This document shows, in pieces, positions 22,194-31,871 of a DNA stretch of 64,000 bases. The notes beneath the pieces are model-generated. The model was not told the DNA's origin and made no database searches. It saw nothing but the letters and a program-made list of their open reading frames with translations. Source of the DNA: AC-37 sp036389295 (GTDB lineage: Bacteria; Actinomycetota; Thermoleophilia; Solirubrobacterales; Thermoleophilaceae); NCBI GenBank assembly GCA_036389295.1, contig DASVQB010000041.1, positions 1 to 64,000 on the forward strand. The letters run 5' to 3'. How positions within the stretch are numbered: the stretch's first letter is position 1; every line of letters begins with the position of its first letter. Made by a program: the position numbers and the translations under genes.

Positions 22194-23174
22194 GTGGCCC
22201 GCTACTTCTACGTCTGCGCGCACGAGCAGTTCCCCCCGCGGGAGCTGCTCGAGCAGGCCGTCGCGGCGGAGCGCGCCGGGTTCGAGGGCATCGGCTGCTC
22301 GGACCACCTCCAGCCGTGGTGGGAGCCCGGCGAGTCGGGCCACGCCTGGGTCTGGCTCGGCGCCGCCGCCCAGGCCACCGAGCGGGTCCCGGTGGGGACG
22401 GCGGTCACGCCGCCCGGGCCGCGCTACCACCCGGTCCTGATCGCCCAGGCGTGGGCGACGCTCGAGCAGATGTTCCCCGGCCGGCCGTTCCTCGGCTTCG
22501 GGTCGGGCGAGTCGCTGAACGAGTCGCCGCTCGGCGCCGACTGGCCGTCGCCCGGCCGGCAGGTCGACCGCATGGAGGAGGCGCTCGAGCTGATCCACCG
22601 CCTGTTCGACGGCGAGCGGGTGGACCACGACGGCGAGCACTTCAGGACCAAGCGCGCCTACCTCCACACCCGCCCGGAGCGGCGGCCGCCGATCTACGTC
22701 TCGGCGTTCGGGCCGCGCGCCGCCGGCGTGGCGGGCCGGTGGGCCGACGGGCTCTGGACGCTCGCCGACCCGGAGATGGCGCCGTCGGTGATCGACGCCT
22801 ACAGGTCGGCCGCCGAGGACGCCGGTCGCGAGCCGGGCGAGGTCGTCCTCCAGCTCCAGTTCTCGTGGGCCGCCGACGACGACGCCGCGCTCGAGGGGGC
22901 GCGGGTCTGGAAGGGCGCGCAGCCGGAGGAGTTCTTCACCGACGACTGGCACGAGCCGAGCGCGATGTTCGAGCACGGCGAGCGGCAGGTCTCGGACGAC
23001 GACCTGCGCGAGGCGCTCGTCATCGGCTCGGACCCGGACGCGCACGCGGAGGAGGTCCGCGAGGTCGAGAGGCTCGGGGCCACGACCGTCGCGCTGATGA
23101 ACGTCTCGGGCGCCGACCCGCGGGGGGCGATCGAGACCTACGCGGAGCGGGTGCTGCCCGCGCTCCGCGGCTGA
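22194..23174 (+). CDS. LLM-class F420-dependent oxidoreductase, FGD-like
   Basis: A 326-residue TIM-barrel of the luciferase-like monooxygenase superfamily. The region SDHLQPWWEPGESGHAWVWLGAAAQATERVPVGTAVTPPG, then HPVLIAQAWATLEQMFPGRPFLGFGSGESLNE, is typical of the branch containing F420-dependent glucose-6-phosphate dehydrogenase and related F420 dehydrogenases. It should transfer hydride to or from coenzyme F420; the substrate may be a sugar phosphate or an alcohol and is not known. GTG start 39 bases after the thiolase stop. Confidence 0.85.
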   Translation: MARYFYVCAHEQFPPRELLEQAVAAERAGFEGIGCSDHLQPWWEPGESGHAWVWLGAAAQATERVPVGTAVTPPGPRYHPVLIAQAWATLEQMFPGRPFLGFGSGESLNESPLGADWPSPGRQVDRMEEALELIHRLFDGERVDHDGEHFRTKRAYLHTRPERRPPIYVSAFGPRAAGVAGRWADGLWTLADPEMAPSVIDAYRSAAEDAGREPGEVVLQLQFSWAADDDAALEGARVWKGAQPEEFFTDDWHEPSAMFEHGERQVSDDDLREALVIGSDPDAHAEEVREVERLGATTVALMNVSGADPRGAIETYAERVLPALRG

Positions 23175-23193
23175 GGCGCCCGCGGCGCCCGCC

Positions 23194-24672
<1,479 letters not shown>

Positions 24673-24736
24673 GAGACCCCATATCGGCAGCGGGGGCCGC
24701 CGGGTGGAGCCCTCGGCCCGTCGGCTGGACCCTCCG

Positions 24737-25387
24737 TCAGGCCAGCTCGGGCAGCGCCCCGGCCTCGCCGAGCGTCCGGACCGCCCCGAGGACCATGAGC
24801 GTGAGGAACCGCGCCGCCTCGTCCGGGTCGGCGGGGTGGTGGTCGACCAGCCGGATCGCGACCTGGAACGCCATGCCGGCGATCGCCCCGGAGAGGTAGC
24901 CGAGGTCCACGTCGGCCGGAAGGTCGCCCTCCCGGCGCCAGCCCTCGAGGTCCTCGGCGAACTCCTCCACACCGGCGTCGAACACGGCGTCGGTCGGCAG
25001 CATCGAGATGGCGCCCGCGTTGCGCCGCAGGACGGCGAACAGCTCGGCGTCCTCGACCACGACGCGGAAGAACGCCCGCGCGCCGAGCTCGATCCGCTCC
25101 TCGAGCGACAGGCTAGTGTCGCGGCGCAGGTGGCGGGTCGCGTCCTGCACCTTGGCCTCGAACTCCTCGAGCAGCGCCCGGAAGACCTCGTCCTTGTCGC
25201 GGAAGTAGTTGTAGAAGGTGCCGCTGGCGAGGTCCGTCTCGCGCACGATGTCGCGAACGGTCGCTTCGCCGAGACCCTTCTCGGCGAAGACCTTGCGTGC
25301 GGCGTCGATGAGCTTGGCCCTGTTCTGGGCCTTCCGCTCCTCCCGCCGCCCCGCCTCGGCTGCGGGGTCGGTCACGATCCTGCTCAC
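24737..25387 (-). CDS. TetR-family transcriptional regulator
   Basis: A 216-residue repressor. The N-terminal helix-turn-helix is clear: NRAKLIDAARKVFAEKGLGEATVRDIVRETDLASGTFYNYFRDKDEVFRALL. The helical C-terminal part is the ligand/dimer domain (LGYLSGAIAGMAFQVAIRLVDHHPADPDEAARFLTLMVLGAVRTLG). Genes on either side in the same direction are a quinone reductase upstream and the metalloprotease downstream. Two inverted repeats directly upstream (25401-25413, 25420-25433) could be its own operator. Ligand unknown. Confidence 0.92.
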   Translation of the reverse strand: MSRIVTDPAAEAGRREERKAQNRAKLIDAARKVFAEKGLGEATVRDIVRETDLASGTFYNYFRDKDEVFRALLEEFEAKVQDATRHLRRDTSLSLEERIELGARAFFRVVVEDAELFAVLRRNAGAISMLPTDAVFDAGVEEFAEDLEGWRREGDLPADVDLGYLSGAIAGMAFQVAIRLVDHHPADPDEAARFLTLMVLGAVRTLGEAGALPELA

Positions 25388-25400
25388 AAAAGAACTCTCT

Positions 25401-25433
25401 ACCGCAAAGCGGTGTAGGGGTGGTTGATACCAC
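25401..25433. promoter_or_regulatory. Paired inverted repeats upstream of the TetR gene
   Basis: Two perfect palindromes stand side by side: ACCGC-aaa-GCGGT (25401-25413) and GTGGT-TGAT-ACCAC (25420-25433). They lie 14-46 bases before the TetR start, where an autoregulatory operator is expected. Either one could instead help terminate the upstream quinone reductase transcript. Function is inferred. Confidence 0.45.
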
Positions 25434-25477
25434 GAATCGGGTGCCGCGCTGCGCGAGTTGGCGCACAGTGGGAGCTT

Positions 25478-26419
25478 TCAGGCCGCCAGAAGCACGACCT
25501 TGCCGAGCTTTCCCCCCGCCGCGAACCGCTCGTACGCGGTGGCCGCCTCGGCCAGTGGATAGGCGTCCGCCACCGGGACCCGGACCGCGCCCGACTCCAC
25601 CAGCGGGAGCACGTGCCGCTCGACGCGGCGGGCCGCGTCCGCCTTCTGCTCGAGCGGGCGCGCGCGCAGCGTCGAGCCCCGGACGACGCCGCGCTTCGCC
25701 ATCAGCAGCCCCAGGTTCAGCTCGGCCTTGGCGCCCGCGCCGATCCCGATCACGACGATCCGGCCGCCGGTGGCCAGCGCGCCGGCGTTCGCGGGCAGGT
25801 TCGGCGCGCCGACCAGCTCCAGGACGACGTCGAACGGGCCGTGCCCCTCGAAGCCCTCCGGTGCCACGACGGCGGCGCCGAGCTCCTCGACCGCGCCGCG
25901 GAGCCCCTCGTTGCGGACGGTCGCGACCACCGTCGCGCCGGCGGCCCGCCCGAGCTGGACCGCGGCCGTCCCGACTCCGCCGGCCGCGCCGTGCACCAGG
26001 AGCCGCTCGCCCGGCGCGAGGGCGGCCTGGGTGAACAGGGCGTCGTGGGCGGTGGTGAAGACCTCCGGGAACCCGCCCGCCTCGGGCCAGCCGAGCGCGT
26101 CCGGGACGGGCATGGCGGCCCGCTCGTGGACGACCGCCAGCTCCGCCTGGCCGCCGCCGGCCACGACGGCCATGACCCGGTCGCCCTCCTCGAACCGGGA
26201 GGCGCCGGGCCCGAGCGCGGCGACCTCGCCGGCCAGCTCCAGCCCCGGCACGTCCTGCGGGGCGCCCGGCGGGGCGGGGTAGAGGCCGCGGCGCTGGAGC
26301 ATGTCGGCCCCGTTGAGGCCGGCGGCCCGCACGCGGACGAGGAGCTCGCCCGCGCCGGGGCGCGGGTCGTCGCGATCCTCGACGACGAGCTCGCCGTCCT
26401 GGATGGTCACCGCTCGCAC
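25478..26419 (-). CDS. Quinone oxidoreductase-like NADPH dehydrogenase (MDR family)
   Basis: A 313-residue medium-chain dehydrogenase/reductase without the zinc-binding cysteines, as in NADPH:quinone reductase (Qor). Features: GLNGADMLQRRGLYPAPPGAPQDVPGLELAGEV, the NADPH site LLVHGAAGGVGTAAVQLGRAAGATVVATVRN, and a C-terminal DAYPLAEAATAYERFAAGGKLGKVVL typical of the family. It reduces quinones or enones with NADPH. The GTG start at 26419 is chosen by homology; no strong ribosome binding site. Possibly controlled by the adjacent TetR gene downstream in the same direction. Confidence 0.88.
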   Translation of the reverse strand: MRAVTIQDGELVVEDRDDPRPGAGELLVRVRAAGLNGADMLQRRGLYPAPPGAPQDVPGLELAGEVAALGPGASRFEEGDRVMAVVAGGGQAELAVVHERAAMPVPDALGWPEAGGFPEVFTTAHDALFTQAALAPGERLLVHGAAGGVGTAAVQLGRAAGATVVATVRNEGLRGAVEELGAAVVAPEGFEGHGPFDVVLELVGAPNLPANAGALATGGRIVVIGIGAGAKAELNLGLLMAKRGVVRGSTLRARPLEQKADAARRVERHVLPLVESGAVRVPVADAYPLAEAATAYERFAAGGKLGKVVLLAA

Positions 26420-26496
26420 GGCGCTGATCGTATTGGCCCTGCGCGCCGGGCTCGGTTTCGGCGGCCGCGCCGAGGGGTAGCGTTCAGCCACCGGGA

Positions 26497-27282
26497 ATGA
26501 ACGTGCGTTCACCTCTTGGAGTCCCGCCGCTGTGGCGGGAGAGCAGGCTCGGCTTCGAGGCCGCCGCGCTGCTGCGCCACCCGATCCACCGGGGCGAGGG
26601 CGTCGCGGACGCCGGCGGCCAGCCCGTGATGCTGGTCCCCGGCTTCCTGGCCGGGGACGACACGCTCGGCATCATGACCCGCTGGCTGCGCCGCACCGGC
26701 CACCACACGCGGAAGGCCGGGATCCGCTCGAACGTCGGCTGCTCCGGAGCGGCCGTCGACCGCCTCGAGCACCGGCTCTGCGCGATGGCCGAGTCGCGCG
26801 GCGAGCGGGTGGCGATCGTCGGCCAGAGCCGCGGCGGCAACTTCGCGAAGGTCCTCGCCGCCCGGCGGCCCGACCTCGTGTCGGGCGTGGTCGCGCTCGG
26901 CTCCCCCCAGCTCGACCCGCTGGCGGTCCACCCCCTCGTGCGGATGCAGGTCTACGCCGTCGGGGCGGCCGGCACGCTCGGCGCCCCGGGGCTGCTTCGG
27001 CACGCGTGCCGCTCGGGCGAGTGCTGCGCCGACTTCTGGGAGAAGCTCCAGGGGCCGCTCCCGCCGGAGGTCGGCTACGTCTCGATCTACTCCCGCAGCG
27101 ACGGGATCGTCGACTGGCGCTCGTGCCTCGACCCGCACGCGGAGCACGTCGAGGTCGGCGCGAGCCACTGCGGGATGGCCGTCAGCGCGCAGGTCTACCG
27201 GGTGCTGGCCGGCGCGCTGGCCGGCTTCCGCCGCAGCGACCGCCGCGCGGCCGACGACGCTCCGCTGCGCGTCGTCGCCTAG
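26497..27282 (+). CDS. Alpha/beta hydrolase, lipase-like
   Basis: A 261-residue hydrolase. Oxyanion-hole region MLVPGFLAGDD, nucleophile elbow VGQSRGG with Ser111, acid D202 or D206 in YSRSDGIVDW, and His224 in GASHCGM make a full triad. Four Cys (RHACRSGECCAD and RSCL) might form disulfides, although no signal peptide is seen. The start codon sits inside a near palindrome TGAACG-tg-CGTTCA (26495-26508) that could be an operator. Likely an esterase or lipase; substrate unknown. The plus-strand gene is divergent from the quinone reductase. Confidence 0.82.
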   Translation: MNVRSPLGVPPLWRESRLGFEAAALLRHPIHRGEGVADAGGQPVMLVPGFLAGDDTLGIMTRWLRRTGHHTRKAGIRSNVGCSGAAVDRLEHRLCAMAESRGERVAIVGQSRGGNFAKVLAARRPDLVSGVVALGSPQLDPLAVHPLVRMQVYAVGAAGTLGAPGLLRHACRSGECCADFWEKLQGPLPPEVGYVSIYSRSDGIVDWRSCLDPHAEHVEVGASHCGMAVSAQVYRVLAGALAGFRRSDRRAADDAPLRVVA

Positions 27283-27297
27283 CGCCCCGGGCCGGGC

Positions 27298-27600
27298 TCA
27301 GGCGGCCGCCGCGCCCGCCGGGTGGCCCTTCGCCCACTCGACGATGCGCTTCGAGTCCTTGATCACCTCGCCGTCGTCGGTGACGAGGACAGGGACCATC
27401 GAGTCGCCCGTCAGGCGCTTGACCTCCTCCCGGCCCTTGGTGCGGTTGAACAGGCCGTCCGGCAGGATCGCCAGGCCGTAGGAGCGGATCACCTCGGGGT
27501 CGTGGCCCGCCTCGCGCAGCGCGCGGTACGCGTTGCCGCACGGATGGCCGCCGGGCCGCGGGGTCTTGGTGAAGGTGCCGTAGCAGACGTAGAGCTTCAT
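27298..27600 (-). CDS. Glutaredoxin/GST N-terminal domain-like small protein
   Basis: A 100-residue thioredoxin-fold protein: KLYVCYGTFTKTPRPGGHPCGNAYRALREAGHDPEV, then SMVPVLVTDDGEVIKDSKRIVEWAKGH, which is the glutathione-S-transferase N-terminal / glutaredoxin pattern (cis-Pro in VPVL). The usual CxxC is not present; Cys residues are at positions 6 and 21, far apart, so classical dithiol redox chemistry is doubtful. It follows the zinc alcohol dehydrogenase gene closely in the same direction, likely one transcript. Function unknown. Confidence 0.75.
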   Translation of the reverse strand: MKLYVCYGTFTKTPRPGGHPCGNAYRALREAGHDPEVIRSYGLAILPDGLFNRTKGREEVKRLTGDSMVPVLVTDDGEVIKDSKRIVEWAKGHPAGAAAA

Positions 27601-27611
27601 CGGACGGAGTT

Positions 27612-28598
27612 CTACCCGTTCACAACGACCGCCGCTCCCCTGACGTCGCCGGCGCGCAGCCGGTCGAGCGCCTCGCCCGCCGCCTCGAGGGGGTACGGCT
27701 CGACCTCGGTGCGGACCGGCACCCGCGGCGCCAGCTCCATGAACGCCTCGCCGTCGCGGCGGGTGAGGTTGGCGACCGAGCGGAGCGTCCGCTCGCCCCA
27801 GAGGAGCTCGTAGGGGAACGACGGGACGTCGGACATGTGGATCCCCGCGCAGACCACCGTGCCGCCCCTCGCGACCGCGCGCAGGGCCGCCGGGACCAGC
27901 TCGCCGGCCGGGGCGAAGATCAGCGCGGCGTCCAGCTCCTCCGGGGGCGGGCCACCGGAGCCCCCGGCCCACTCGGCGCCCAGCTCGAGGGCGAGCTCGC
28001 GCGCCCGCTCGTCGCCCTCGCGCACGAACGCGAACACCCGGCGGCCCTGGTGGCGGGCCACCTGGCAGACGATGTGGGCAGCCGCGCCGAAGCCGTAGAG
28101 GCCGAGGCGCTCGGCGTCGCCCGCCATCGCCAGCGCGCGGTGGCCGATCAGCCCCGCGCACAGGAGCGGGGCGGCCTGCGCGTCCGGGTAGCCCGCCGGG
28201 ACGGCGAACGCGAAACGCTCGTCGGCGACGGTCCGCTCGGCGAAGCCGCCGTCCGTGTCGTAGCCGGTGAACCGCGCGCGCTCGCAGAGGTTCTCGCGGC
28301 CGGAGCGGCAGTACCGGCACTCGCCGCACGTCCAGCCGAGCCACGGGACGCCCACCCGGTCGCCGACCGCAAGCCGCTCGGCGCCCGGGCCGGCAGCGAG
28401 GACGCGGCCGACGATCTGGTGGCCCGGCACGAGCGGCAGCTTCGGCTCTGCCAGCTCGCCGTCGACCACGTGCAGGTCGGTGCGGCAGACGCCGCACGCG
28501 TGGACGGCGATCAGGACCTGCCCCCGCCCCGGCTCGGGGTCCGGCAGCTCGCGGAGCCGGAGCGGCTCATGCGGGCGGTCGAGCACCATCGCGCGCAC
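27612..28598 (-). CDS. Zinc-dependent alcohol dehydrogenase (AdhP/AdhA-like)
   Basis: A 328-residue MDR-family dehydrogenase with both zinc sites: catalytic HACGVCRTDLHVVDGE and GHQIVG, and the structural four-Cys loop CGECRYCRSGRENLC. The nucleotide site YGFGAAAHIVCQVARHQGRRVFAFVR binds NAD(P). The pattern GYDTDGGFAERTVADERFAF and the short length match the AdhA/AdhP-like branch oxidising simple alcohols. GTG at 28598 (VRAMVLDRP) chosen as start; ATG 28589 is possible. Transcribed ahead of the small glutaredoxin-like gene. Confidence 0.9.
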   Translation of the reverse strand: MRAMVLDRPHEPLRLRELPDPEPGRGQVLIAVHACGVCRTDLHVVDGELAEPKLPLVPGHQIVGRVLAAGPGAERLAVGDRVGVPWLGWTCGECRYCRSGRENLCERARFTGYDTDGGFAERTVADERFAFAVPAGYPDAQAAPLLCAGLIGHRALAMAGDAERLGLYGFGAAAHIVCQVARHQGRRVFAFVREGDERARELALELGAEWAGGSGGPPPEELDAALIFAPAGELVPAALRAVARGGTVVCAGIHMSDVPSFPYELLWGERTLRSVANLTRRDGEAFMELAPRVPVRTEVEPYPLEAAGEALDRLRAGDVRGAAVVVNG

Positions 28599-28697
28599 GG
28601 GAGCGAGCCTATCCCGGGCGAACGTCCATTCGACCACCGCTGGCGGTGGCGAAATGGACGTTCAACTCGGGATGACGTCCTGCGGGGGAGCCACGAT

Positions 28698-29030
28698 GTG
28701 GCCGTGAGCGCTCGTCCTGTGATCGACGTCGCCGCCGTGGCCGGCCGGTCCGTGCGGCGGGGACTTCGGGCCGCGCGCCGCCGGGCCGCGGCGGAGCGGG
28801 CGGCGCGGGTCCGCGGGCGCGACGCGCACGGAGGGCGGCCGGCCGAGACGGCGCGGGCGGAGCGGCCCGCCGCCGAGGCGGGGCCGGCCGCCGGCGAGGG
28901 GGGACCGGCCGTCGCCGACGCAGCGGTTGTCGCCGACGCCGAGCTCGACGACCTGCGCGGCGCCCTGGTGCGCGAGCTGGACCGGCTCGCCGCCGCCGAC
29001 GGCTCGTCGGCGGGCTTCAGGCGGCTCTAG
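28698..29030 (+). CDS. Small Ala/Arg-rich hypothetical protein
   Basis: About 110 residues, not recognised. A basic helical N-terminal half (RSVRRGLRAARRRAAAERAARVRGRD) leads to an Ala/Pro/Glu-rich linker and a short acidic helix near the end (DAELDDLRGALVRELDRLAAADG). GTG 28698 has GGGGGAG at 7 bases; GTG 28704 is also possible. The composition is close to that of random GC-rich DNA, so this call is modest. It is divergent from the zinc alcohol dehydrogenase. Confidence 0.45.
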   Translation: MAVSARPVIDVAAVAGRSVRRGLRAARRRAAAERAARVRGRDAHGGRPAETARAERPAAEAGPAAGEGGPAVADAAVVADAELDDLRGALVRELDRLAAADGSSAGFRRL

Positions 29031-29190
29031 GGGCGGCGCGGGTCGCCGGTGGGGGCGGCGCGGGTCGCCGGTGGGCGCGGCGCGGGCCGTCGGTGGGCGC
29101 GGCGCGGGCCGCCGGTGGCGGCTCGGGGGTGGCGTCGGCCGCCGGTGGCGGCTCGGGGGTCGCCGGTGGCGGCGCGGGGCCGGTGCCGGG
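29031..29190. repeat. GC-rich tandem repeats between convergent genes
   Basis: Roughly eight imperfect copies of a unit near ggcgcgggtcgccggtggg, some in the variant gccggtggcggctcgggggt, fill the space between the stop of the small plus-strand gene and the stop of the glycoside hydrolase. No gene is convincing across it. The repeats could slow or end transcription from either side; this is inference. Confidence 0.7.
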
Positions 29191-29204
29191 CAGCCGCGCT
29201 CCCC

Positions 29205-30791
29205 TCAGCGCTTGCGCGGCACGGCCTCGCGGCTCAGGAACGGCGTCGCGCCGAGCCGCGGGGTCCAGGAGAGCCGCCAGGTCCCGGGCAGCTTCGGGAT
29301 CGCCTTCATGAAGTAGCCGGCCGCGTTCAGCTCGACGGTGTCGACCGTCTGCCACTGCGCCGAGGAGCCGGCCCGGTTCTGGACCTCGATCACCTGCCGC
29401 GGGTTGGCGCCGGTCGGCCGGGCCTGGCCGAAGACCAGCACCCGCTTCCCGCGGTCGACCACGTAGAGCGGCACGCGGTAGGCGTCCCAGGCCGCCTTCG
29501 GGTAGCAGGGGTCGGCGCCGTTCGGGAAGCACAGCCCGGTCTGGAACGTCTTGCGGCGGAAGGTCGTGTCGTCCTCGAGCCCGTACTGCGCGACGCCGCG
29601 CACCGCCGGGTCGCGGAAGGCGATGTAGTCCGCCTGGTTGATCCACTCGGCCTGGGTGGCGAGCGGGACGCTGTAGCGCTCGCCGGGCGGCTTGCTCGAC
29701 ACGCCGAACTCGGTGAAGAAGACCTGCCCGCCCACCCGCTTCGAGATCGCTCCCGAGCGCGCGCCGAGGCGGGCCACGTGCCGCAGCCGCGACGTGTAGG
29801 CGATCGTGATCGCGCCGGTGGGCTGCTTCTTCAGCAGCGCGTCGCCCGCCCCCCGCGTGTACGGGTGGTGGGCGATCCCGGTCACCGCCATCCGCTTCGG
29901 CTTGCGCCGGCAGCCCGTGGCCCGCGCGACGTCGCCGCGCAGCCGGTGGCCGCGGTGGTCGACGCAGAACAGGGTCTCGTAGAACGGCACGGGCGCCGTG
30001 CTGTTGGCGGAGCCGCCCCCGAGCGGCGCGGTCTCGCCGAGCAGGACCTGGTCGCCGGCGTGCCCGGCGACGCGCAGCGCGCCCGTCGCCTGGTGGACGA
30101 GCGACCGGTAGGCCGACGCGGCGACCGAGACCGTCCGCCGGCCGACGCGCTTCGTCTGCGGCGCGAGCCAGCCGCCCTGGTTCGGCTCGTTCCAGATCGA
30201 CCAGCGGGTGACGGCCGGCAGCGTGGCCCCGTCGGACTCGTCGCGGTAGGTGCCGTCGTAGCGCCGCGCCAGCGCCTCGACGAAGTCGCCGAACAGCGTC
30301 GGGCTCGGCTTGCAGACGTGTGCCCAGTAGCGCCTGCGCTCGCGGTCCGAGCAGCGCTCCGCCCAGCGCGGCACCTGGCTGGTCGGCGTGAGGATCACCT
30401 GGAGGCCGCGGGCCTGGGCGCCGCGCAGGAGGTCGTCGAGGGGGTTCCAGCGGTCGCTGGGGTAGTCCGCCGGGTCGGTCCCGTCGAACCCGGCCGGGCG
30501 CTTGTCGGCGGTGGGGCTCGGCACGAACCCGCGCCAGTGGACCAGCGTGTGGACCGTGTCGACGCCGAGCGCGGCCATCGAGTCGAGCGCGCGGGCCTGG
30601 GCGGCCGGCCCCTGCGAGAACAGGACCCGGTCGTCCTGGAGGATCGACTCCTGGGCCGTGCCCGCCGAGGCGGACGGGGCGAGCGCGAGCAGACCCAGCG
30701 CGCACGCCGCGACCGCACGAGCCCAGACGACGACGGGGCCGCCGCCCGGCGGGCCCCGTCTCGAGCGAAGTGTCGTGCGAGCTTGGATCAG
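29205..30791 (-). CDS. Secreted clan-A glycoside hydrolase (GH5/GH39-like), probable CTG start
   Basis: About 528 residues. The catalytic barrel has SIWNEPN with the acid/base Glu202 and FFTEFG with the nucleophile Glu361, the pattern of clan-A retaining glycosidases. The barrel begins with DSMAALGVDTVHTLVHWRGFVP. An in-frame Sec signal peptide lies upstream (basic n-region, then RAVAACALGLLALAPSASA), but that frame has no ATG, GTG or TTG. The CTG at 30791 has GGAGG three bases ahead, so I use it as start; the ATG at 30578 would lose the signal peptide and first strand. Probable polysaccharide degradation outside the cell; substrate unknown. Divergent from mtnA. Confidence 0.75.
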   Translation of the reverse strand: MIQARTTLRSRRGPPGGGPVVVWARAVAACALGLLALAPSASAGTAQESILQDDRVLFSQGPAAQARALDSMAALGVDTVHTLVHWRGFVPSPTADKRPAGFDGTDPADYPSDRWNPLDDLLRGAQARGLQVILTPTSQVPRWAERCSDRERRRYWAHVCKPSPTLFGDFVEALARRYDGTYRDESDGATLPAVTRWSIWNEPNQGGWLAPQTKRVGRRTVSVAASAYRSLVHQATGALRVAGHAGDQVLLGETAPLGGGSANSTAPVPFYETLFCVDHRGHRLRGDVARATGCRRKPKRMAVTGIAHHPYTRGAGDALLKKQPTGAITIAYTSRLRHVARLGARSGAISKRVGGQVFFTEFGVSSKPPGERYSVPLATQAEWINQADYIAFRDPAVRGVAQYGLEDDTTFRRKTFQTGLCFPNGADPCYPKAAWDAYRVPLYVVDRGKRVLVFGQARPTGANPRQVIEVQNRAGSSAQWQTVDTVELNAAGYFMKAIPKLPGTWRLSWTPRLGATPFLSREAVPRKR

Positions 30792-30866
30792 GCGCCTCCG
30801 AAGCGCGGGAACACTAGAAGAGCCCCCGCGTTGCGTTCGTGCGCGGCGCTACATTCGGCCCGGCCC

Positions 30867-31871
30867 ATGCCGTCACCGACTCGCGCGGTCCCCCTCTCCC
30901 CGATCCGCTGGCGCGACGGCGCCCTCGAGCTGCTCGACCAGCGCCTCCTGCCCGCCGAGGAGCGCTGGCTCCGGTGCGAGTCCGTCGCCGACGTGGCGGA
31001 GGCGATCCGGACCCTCGCCGTGCGCGGCGCGCCGGCCATCGGGATCGCCGCCGCGTACGGGCTCGCGCTCGCGCCGGACCGCTTCGAGGCGGCCGCGGCG
31101 GAGCTGGCGGCCACGCGCCCGACGGCGGTCAACCTGCGCTGGGCGATCGACCGGGCGCGCGAGGCCGCGGCGGGCGGGCGCGAGGCCCTGCTCGAGCTGG
31201 CGGAGGCGCTGGCGCGCGAGCAGGAGGCCGCCGACCGCCGGATGGGCGAGCTGGGCGCGGCCCTGTTCGAGCCCGGCGACCGCGCCCTCACCCACTGCAA
31301 CACCGGCGCGCTCGCGACCGGCGGTCGCGGGACCGCCGCCGCCGTCCTGCTCGCCGCCTTCGAGGCCGGCCGGCTCGACCGGGTCTGGGTCGACGAGACC
31401 CGACCGCTCCTCCAGGGCGCCCGGCTGACCGCCTGGGAGCTCGAGCGCGCGGGCGTCCCGTACCGGGTCGTGGCCGACGCGAGCGCCGGCTCCCTGATGG
31501 CCCGCGGGCTGGTCGACCGCGTCGTCGTGGGCGCCGACCGCATCGCCCGCAACGGCGACGTCGCCAACAAGGTCGGCACCTACCCGCTCGCGGTCCTGGC
31601 GAGCCGCCACGAGATCCCGTTCTACGTCGTGGCCCCGCTCTCGACCGTCGACCTCGCGACCCCGACCGGCGCGGACATCGCCATCGAGGAGCGCGACCCG
31701 GCCGAGGTCGTGGAGCTCGGCGGCCGGCGGATCGCGCCCGAGGGCGCCGCCGCGGCGAACCCCGCCTTCGACGTGACCCCGCGCGACCTCGTCACGGCGA
31801 TCGTGACCGAGGCCGGCGTGCTCGCCCCGCCCTACGAGGAGTCGCTCGCCGGTGCCGCCGCTCGACGCTGA
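30867..31871 (+). CDS. mtnA: S-methyl-5-thioribose-1-phosphate isomerase
   Basis: A 334-residue isomerase that converts 5-methylthioribose-1-phosphate to the ribulose form in methionine salvage. Signature residues: VRGAPAIGIAAAYGLAL, catalytic C144 in LTHCNTGALATGG, and D224 in VVGADRIARNGDVANKVGTY. The C-terminus EIPFYVVAPLSTVDLATPTG is typical. The stop is 20 bases past the GTG start of the DUF1152 gene, so the two are tightly coupled. Very secure family call, though a related ribose-1,5-bisphosphate isomerase is the main alternative. Confidence 0.92.
   Translation: MPSPTRAVPLSPIRWRDGALELLDQRLLPAEERWLRCESVADVAEAIRTLAVRGAPAIGIAAAYGLALAPDRFEAAAAELAATRPTAVNLRWAIDRAREAAAGGREALLELAEALAREQEAADRRMGELGAALFEPGDRALTHCNTGALATGGRGTAAAVLLAAFEAGRLDRVWVDETRPLLQGARLTAWELERAGVPYRVVADASAGSLMARGLVDRVVVGADRIARNGDVANKVGTYPLAVLASRHEIPFYVVAPLSTVDLATPTGADIAIEERDPAEVVELGGRRIAPEGAAAANPAFDVTPRDLVTAIVTEAGVLAPPYEESLAGAAARR

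Noticed and set aside
29017..30705. Alternative 562-residue frame for the glycoside hydrolase region
   Set aside because: It lacks the NEPN and TEFG active-site motifs, which are in the 29205-30791 frame.
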